A stretch of DNA of 12,094 nucleotides, taken from Candidatus Zixiibacteriota bacterium (GTDB taxonomy: Bacteria > Zixibacteria > MSB-5A5 > JAABVY01 > JAHJOQ01). The notes under the pieces were generated by a model. That model saw nothing but the letters and a program-made list of their open reading frames with translations, was not told where the DNA came from and made no database searches. Both the position numbers and the translations under genes were made by a program. Positions 7,922 through 12,094 of the stretch are shown here, one piece after another. The stretch is taken from the NCBI GenBank assembly GCA_024275215.1, contig JAJRZO010000037.1, positions 1-12,094 on the forward strand. Direction: 5' to 3'. How positions within the stretch are numbered: position 1 is the stretch's first letter; the number at the start of each line of letters is the position of its first letter.

Positions 7922-9162
7922 TGACTCTGACTGAAGGCGCACAGGGAATCCGTATCGCGCTCGATTCGATATGGGCGAACAAGTTCAGATCGTTTATGAC
8001 TATTCTCGGTGTGTTGATCGGTGTAGCCTCTGTGATCGCGATGGTTGCAATTATAAATGGCGTCGATAATTCAGTGAAACAGACGATCGAGAAACTCGGA
8101 TCAAATGTTCTGTTTATCTCTCGCTTTCCACCAAATACCGACTATTCCAACCTTTCGGATGAGGAACGCCGACGCAAACCGATTACTTATGAGGATGCGG
8201 AGGTTATCAAACAGCGATGCCCATCGGTTGACGGTGTCGCGCCCCAGAATTACTATAGAAAGCCGGGGGGCAATGTCGCAAAGTATAAGGACAGGGTGAT
8301 CGAGAATCCAAGTCTTTTCGGAACATTGCCTGATTACGAAAAAGTCAACAATGTATATGCTGAACAGGGGCGATTCTTCACAGAAATGGAGACCCGGCAC
8401 GCGGCAAGAGTCTGCGCAATCGGTTGGGATGTCTCAGATGGTCTTTTCCACGGTATTGACCCCGTCGGTAAAACAATCACTGTCAACAATACCAAGTTTA
8501 AGGTCGTCGGAGTCATGGAAAAGCGGGAGATGTCATTCGCAAACTCTCCGAATAATTACATTGCAATTCCACTGACAACATTTATGCGAATTCACCCGGG
8601 GGAGAAGGCTCTCTGGCTCGCTGTTTCCGCCGATTCTCCTGACCACCTCGATCAGGCGCGGGAAGAGATCATCAATGTGCTAAGACTACACAGAGGTGTG
8701 CCGTACGACAAAGAAAATGACTTCGCGATTTTCTCACAGGAAAATATGGTTGATCTCTGGGAGAGCATCACCAGCACAATCGTGACAGTAATGATCGTAA
8801 TATCATCGATTGGCTTGATGGTCGGCGGCGTCGGAGTGTTGAATATAATGCTCGTGTCAGTGACTGAAAGAACTCGAGAGATCGGTGTTCGTAAAGCCAT
8901 CGGAGCAAGAAAAGCGAATATTTTGTTCCAATTCCTGATCGAGGCTGTCACACTTTCCTGCACGGGCGGAATTGTCGGAATCCTGTTCGGCCTCGCTATC
9001 AGCCTGCTGATAACTACGACAACGGGACTTCCATTTGCCATTCCAGTTGTCGGAATTCTGCTTGGTTTTTCAGTTTCTGTTGGCGTTGGATTGATCTCAG
9101 GAGTCTATCCCGCCTACCGGGCGGCGCGGGTTGATCCGGTGGTTTCTCTGAGATACGAATAG
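7921..9162 (+). CDS. MacB-type ABC transporter permease (second paralogue)
   Basis: A 413-residue permease paralogous to the preceding one, with the same four-helix layout. The first helix lies at about 26-46 (MTILGVLIGVASVIAMVAI). The periplasmic MacB_PCD-like domain spans about 50-275. Three C-terminal helices lie at about 283-310, 332-360 and 370-397. The coupling motif SVTERTREIGVRKAIGAR is almost identical to that of its partner, and the C-terminus is DPVVSLRYE. Similarity between the two is high in the membrane and coupling parts and much lower in the periplasmic domains, as expected if the two subunits take different roles. The start codon overlaps the previous stop (TAATG at 7919-7923). 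This is the last gene of the tight run; 135 bases follow before the next gene. Confidence 0.92.
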   Translation: MTLTEGAQGIRIALDSIWANKFRSFMTILGVLIGVASVIAMVAIINGVDNSVKQTIEKLGSNVLFISRFPPNTDYSNLSDEERRRKPITYEDAEVIKQRCPSVDGVAPQNYYRKPGGNVAKYKDRVIENPSLFGTLPDYEKVNNVYAEQGRFFTEMETRHAARVCAIGWDVSDGLFHGIDPVGKTITVNNTKFKVVGVMEKREMSFANSPNNYIAIPLTTFMRIHPGEKALWLAVSADSPDHLDQAREEIINVLRLHRGVPYDKENDFAIFSQENMVDLWESITSTIVTVMIVISSIGLMVGGVGVLNIMLVSVTERTREIGVRKAIGARKANILFQFLIEAVTLSCTGGIVGILFGLAISLLITTTTGLPFAIPVVGILLGFSVSVGVGLISGVYPAYRAARVDPVVSLRYE

Positions 9163-9246
9163 CCTGATTTTATTCTTGCTTCATTCGAACGCCTTCTTTT
9201 TACTGTAAAATATGCTACTGACTAAACCATATTGTTCTTATTTCGT

Positions 9247-9252
9247 TATAAT
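9247..9252 (+). promoter_or_regulatory. Possible -10 element before the GWxTD genes
   Basis: A perfect TATAAT lies 45 bases before the ATG at 9298, in the A/T-rich 135-base gap after the second permease. No good -35 hexamer is found at 16-18 bases upstream; TTGTTC at 9232-9237 is too close. It may start a transcript for the two GWxTD genes, or be chance in A/T-rich DNA. I see no strong terminator in the gap, so read-through from the exporter run is also possible. Confidence 0.25.
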
Positions 9253-9297
9253 ATACAGGAGCGCGTAAGTTTTGCAGACACTGGCAGGAGTCGGATG

Positions 9298-10635
9298 ATG
9301 CCTCGAATATTTTCATTAGTGTTATCGCTGACAATAATATTTATTTCGGCGTTCTCACTCTTTGGACAAACCGGTTATGTGGACGAGAGTGCTCTGGACG
9401 AGCCATCTTTTGAGTTCAGTTTCGCTACGTTCAGATCTGACACAAGCGAAAACAATGTAAGGCTCGAAGTTTACTACAAGATATATAATGACGGATTGCA
9501 GTATTTCAAGCATGGTGACAAGTTCGTAGCAGAATACAGCATCAATGTGATCGTATTTGACGCCAGGAAAAATCAGGTAACAGGCTACTCTCGCGAGCGC
9601 AAATATGAGGTGGACAACTACCGTGAGACTACCAACGGCGCGAGCTATCTGATCAATCAAATCGATTTGCAGGTGCCCAAAGGCAAGTACAAGGTTGTGT
9701 GCAAACTGATAGACAAACTGAGTGAGAAAGTCTCTACTATTGAGAAAGACCTGATTGTTGATGATCTGTTCAGGGATAAAATCGACATCTCCGGAATCGA
9801 ACTGACAAGTAAAGTCGAACCGGTCGGAACTAACAAGTCAGCATTTGACAAGGCAGGACAAAGAATCATCCCATTTGTATCCGCAGGCATCAGCGGTGAG
9901 TCAGACAGAATCTCGTTCTATGTCGAAATATACAATAACTTCGACGAACCGAAAAAAGTAAGATTAGAATACAAAATAAACAATCAAAGATCAAAATCGC
10001 TTTACAAGGACAAATTCTCTTTCGAACTGACACAACCAGTCACGAGACTGATCAAAGAGATACCTATGGACAAACTCGTTTCTGGAGAATATGAGCTTAC
10101 TTTAGACCTTAAATCCGGTCGCGGCAGGAAACTTGCTCAGCGCAAGACCCGTTTTGTGGTTGCCTGGTCTCTGAAAGCGCTCGTTCACAATGATTTCAAG
10201 AGAGCTGTAGCACAGCTTGCGTATGTCGCATCCAGTGACGAGATGGAAGAACTATTACGAACTCCACCGGATAGCCAGTTCGAGGCATTCGAGCGCTTCT
10301 GGAAAAGACACGACAAGTACCCCGATACTCCTGAAAATGAATCCCAACAGCTATATTACAGGCGGATCAGGCATGCCAACACACATTTTTCTGTAGTCAA
10401 TCAGGAAGGATGGGAAACCGACAGAGGAAGAGTTTATATTATTTACGGTGAGCCTGATCAGGTCGAGAGATACCCGTTCGAACTTTCCAGTGTTCCATAT
10501 CAGGTATGGTATTACTACAATCTGGCAAAAAAATTCGTATTCGAGGATTCTCATGGTACCGGTGACTATTACTTACAGTATCCATTTGACGGCAGATACG
10601 GCAATCTTCCAGAGAAGTTTGGCGACTTTGAATAG
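9298..10635 (+). CDS. Secreted GWxTD-domain protein (first of tandem pair)
   Basis: A 445-residue exported protein. ATG 9298 is preferred because AGGAG at 9286-9290 lies seven bases before it; ATG 9295 is four bases from the same site. Residues 1-24 form a signal peptide (MPRIF, hydrophobic core, cleavage near LFGQ). There is no lipobox cysteine, so it is likely periplasmic or exported rather than a lipoprotein. Residues about 30-295 are beta-rich, with two Ig-like or beta-sandwich stretches, and contain SGIEL and RIIPF, shared with the next protein. Residues about 303-440 form the GWxTD domain: a helical lead with FEAFERFWKRHD, then HFSV, GWETDRGRVYIIYGEPD (371-387) and a C-terminal DYYLQYP. 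The domain family is recognised by this motif, but its function is not established. The gene ends 14 bases before its paralogue, with which it probably shares a transcript. Confidence 0.85.
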   Translation: MPRIFSLVLSLTIIFISAFSLFGQTGYVDESALDEPSFEFSFATFRSDTSENNVRLEVYYKIYNDGLQYFKHGDKFVAEYSINVIVFDARKNQVTGYSRERKYEVDNYRETTNGASYLINQIDLQVPKGKYKVVCKLIDKLSEKVSTIEKDLIVDDLFRDKIDISGIELTSKVEPVGTNKSAFDKAGQRIIPFVSAGISGESDRISFYVEIYNNFDEPKKVRLEYKINNQRSKSLYKDKFSFELTQPVTRLIKEIPMDKLVSGEYELTLDLKSGRGRKLAQRKTRFVVAWSLKALVHNDFKRAVAQLAYVASSDEMEELLRTPPDSQFEAFERFWKRHDKYPDTPENESQQLYYRRIRHANTHFSVVNQEGWETDRGRVYIIYGEPDQVERYPFELSSVPYQVWYYYNLAKKFVFEDSHGTGDYYLQYPFDGRYGNLPEKFGDFE

Positions 10636-10649
10636 TAGCTGGAGGTGAG

Positions 10650-12094
10650 ATGAAAAGACTCGCGACTGTGTCACTCGTACTCTTTTTATTAGTCATTCTT
10701 TGCGGAGTTCGACAGGCTGATGCACGGAATGATAAATTGAATGTCTGGTTTGACTACGCATGCTACGACTTCACACCATCACATGACAGTACTCTCGTGG
10801 AATTCTACTACGCTCTCCAAAGACATCAGCTGACCTTCGCATATGTTGATTCGGGTTTCGAGGCATCCGCCAGAATCTGGATCGAAATCCTCGACAGTGA
10901 ATTACAGGTTGTTGACACACTCTACAAGAGGATTGTCACATTTGTCCACGAGCCAAAAGAGATAAACAATCACCATATAAAACTGGCCGACCAGATGGAA
11001 ATACTTGTCATCCCAGGAAAGTACACTGCGAGATTGCAGGTCGGAGACGTAGAATCACAAACAGGCAGTATCCCGCTTTCAGGGAAACATGGGGAAAGGG
11101 ACTTGACTATTACGGTTCCCAGATTCAGCGATACCGAGCTGTCGATGTCTGGCATCGAACTGTCGTACAAAATCAATCTTCTTCCACTGGAAACCGAGAG
11201 CAGGGACTATCGTTCGATTGACAAAAGTAACAGGCGTATCATTCCCAACCCATCGAGGATATTCGTATCTGATGACAGCATACTTTGTTTCTACAGCGAA
11301 GTCTATAACCTTAAACAAGACATGAACGAAGGTGAAGGCAAGTATTATCAAGTCGGATGCAAACTGCTCGACTCCTATGGAAAGATCATCTCGGACTACG
11401 GGAGAAGGAAACTTCTCAAACCCGGAGATCGGGCAATCGTATCCTCAGCAATCGACATAAGCGACATTCCGGATGGCAATTATGTTCTCAAAATCGATGT
11501 GACTGATGGTGCAACGAACAGAACAACCACAGCATCAAAATCAATCCAGTTATTCAGCAGCACTATGGAACTCGCACCGGACAGGATCGTGACTGAGTTT
11601 ACTGAGGAAGATGCCGAGTATCTGACTAAGGTTCTGAAGTACGCGCTGAACTACGAGCAAAAAGAAATGCTCAAGAAACTCGATCTTGCCGGTAAAAAAA
11701 GATTCTTCGACGACTTCTGGAGCCGGAGCGATCCTGATCCCACAACACCGGTCAACGAATTCAAAGTCGAACTCTTCCGCAGGTTTAACTATTCGAACGA
11801 ACATTTCTCTGTCGGAATAGTCGAGAAAAATGATGGCTGGCAAACCGACCGTGGGCGAGTATATATCATCTATGGCGAACCAGATGAGATTGAGAATTAC
11901 CCATCAAGTGAAGATATAAAACCATTTCAAAAATGGAACTACAACAAAGTGTTCAACCAGGGAGCCAGATTTTTTATTTTTGAGGATGAGACCGGTTACG
12001 GCGATTACAGACTGGCTCATTCCAATGCTGATGGCGAACCATTCGATATTGAATGGGATCAGAGAATCAAGTCCGGCAGACTCAACGAATTCTG
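10650..12094 (+). CDS. Secreted GWxTD-domain protein (second of tandem pair; reaches the right edge)
   Basis: The frame starts at ATG 10650 behind a very strong GGAGGTGA (10641-10648) and is open for 481 codons to the right edge. The last two bases are TG, so the next base could complete a TGA stop; the protein is probably complete or nearly so, but this cannot be seen. Residues 1-27 look like a signal peptide (MKRLATVS, hydrophobic core with one Cys, GVRQADA), with cleavage near ADA. A beta-rich region follows, with SGIEL and RIIPN aligning with the upstream protein. The GWxTD domain occupies about 330-475: FFDDFWSRSD, EHFSV, GWQTDRGRVYIIYGEPDEIE (396-415) and DYRLAHS. It is a diverged paralogue of the preceding gene, 14 bases downstream, so the two are probably co-translated. 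Function is unknown; an envelope or export-related role is inference. Confidence 0.82.
   Translation, partial: MKRLATVSLVLFLLVILCGVRQADARNDKLNVWFDYACYDFTPSHDSTLVEFYYALQRHQLTFAYVDSGFEASARIWIEILDSELQVVDTLYKRIVTFVHEPKEINNHHIKLADQMEILVIPGKYTARLQVGDVESQTGSIPLSGKHGERDLTITVPRFSDTELSMSGIELSYKINLLPLETESRDYRSIDKSNRRIIPNPSRIFVSDDSILCFYSEVYNLKQDMNEGEGKYYQVGCKLLDSYGKIISDYGRRKLLKPGDRAIVSSAIDISDIPDGNYVLKIDVTDGATNRTTTASKSIQLFSSTMELAPDRIVTEFTEEDAEYLTKVLKYALNYEQKEMLKKLDLAGKKRFFDDFWSRSDPDPTTPVNEFKVELFRRFNYSNEHFSVGIVEKNDGWQTDRGRVYIIYGEPDEIENYPSSEDIKPFQKWNYNKVFNQGARFFIFEDETGYGDYRLAHSNADGEPFDIEWDQRIKSGRLNEF

Noticed and set aside
9209..9233. Inverted repeat AATATG/CATATT as a terminator after the second permease
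   Set aside because: The 6-bp A/T-rich arms are separated by 13 bases with no following T run; too weak to call.
9232..9297. TTG-started extension of the first GWxTD gene
   Set aside because: No ribosome binding site precedes it, and the extra 22 residues would precede a clear signal peptide that starts at ATG 9295 or 9298 behind AGGAG.

Overview
The window reads as an ordinary, densely coded bacterial chromosome segment of about 12.1 kb. Every gene I can support lies on the + strand. GC content looks moderate (my impression is near 50%), gaps are short, and several starts have clear Shine-Dalgarno sequences. I see no tRNA, rRNA, CRISPR array, insertion sequence, integrase or attachment site. 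The two-membrane exporter and the pair of GWxTD-domain proteins suggest a Gram-negative organism, perhaps an uncultured lineage of the FCB group (Zixibacteria-like). That placement rests on gene content only and is low to moderate in confidence.

Layout. (1) Positions 2-1585 hold the 3' part of a membrane-anchored protein with a carboxypeptidase-regulatory-like domain, a PEGA domain and TPR repeats; it is closed by a strong hairpin terminator at 1617-1641. (2) Positions 1760-2422 hold a thiamine pyrophosphokinase, with an inverted repeat over its start codon. (3) Positions 2536-9162 hold a tight six-gene run: a Yip1-family membrane protein, a TolC-like outer-membrane protein, a MacA/HlyD-like periplasmic adaptor, a stand-alone MacB/LolD-type ATPase, and two paralogous MacB-type permeases. 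The last three overlap by 1 to 4 bases. (4) After a 135-base gap come two tandem secreted GWxTD-domain proteins; the second runs off the right edge.

How it fits together. The TolC, MacA, ATPase and permease genes together encode a complete tripartite ABC exporter of the mechanotransmission (MacB/LolCDE) type. Its ATPase is not fused to a permease, and there are two different permeases, so the inner-membrane core is probably a heterodimer with an ATPase dimer, as in LolCDE, but joined to a MacA adaptor and a TolC channel. The GWxTD proteins have signal peptides and lie directly downstream in the same orientation. A link to the exporter is plausible but unproven. The substrate cannot be told from the sequence.
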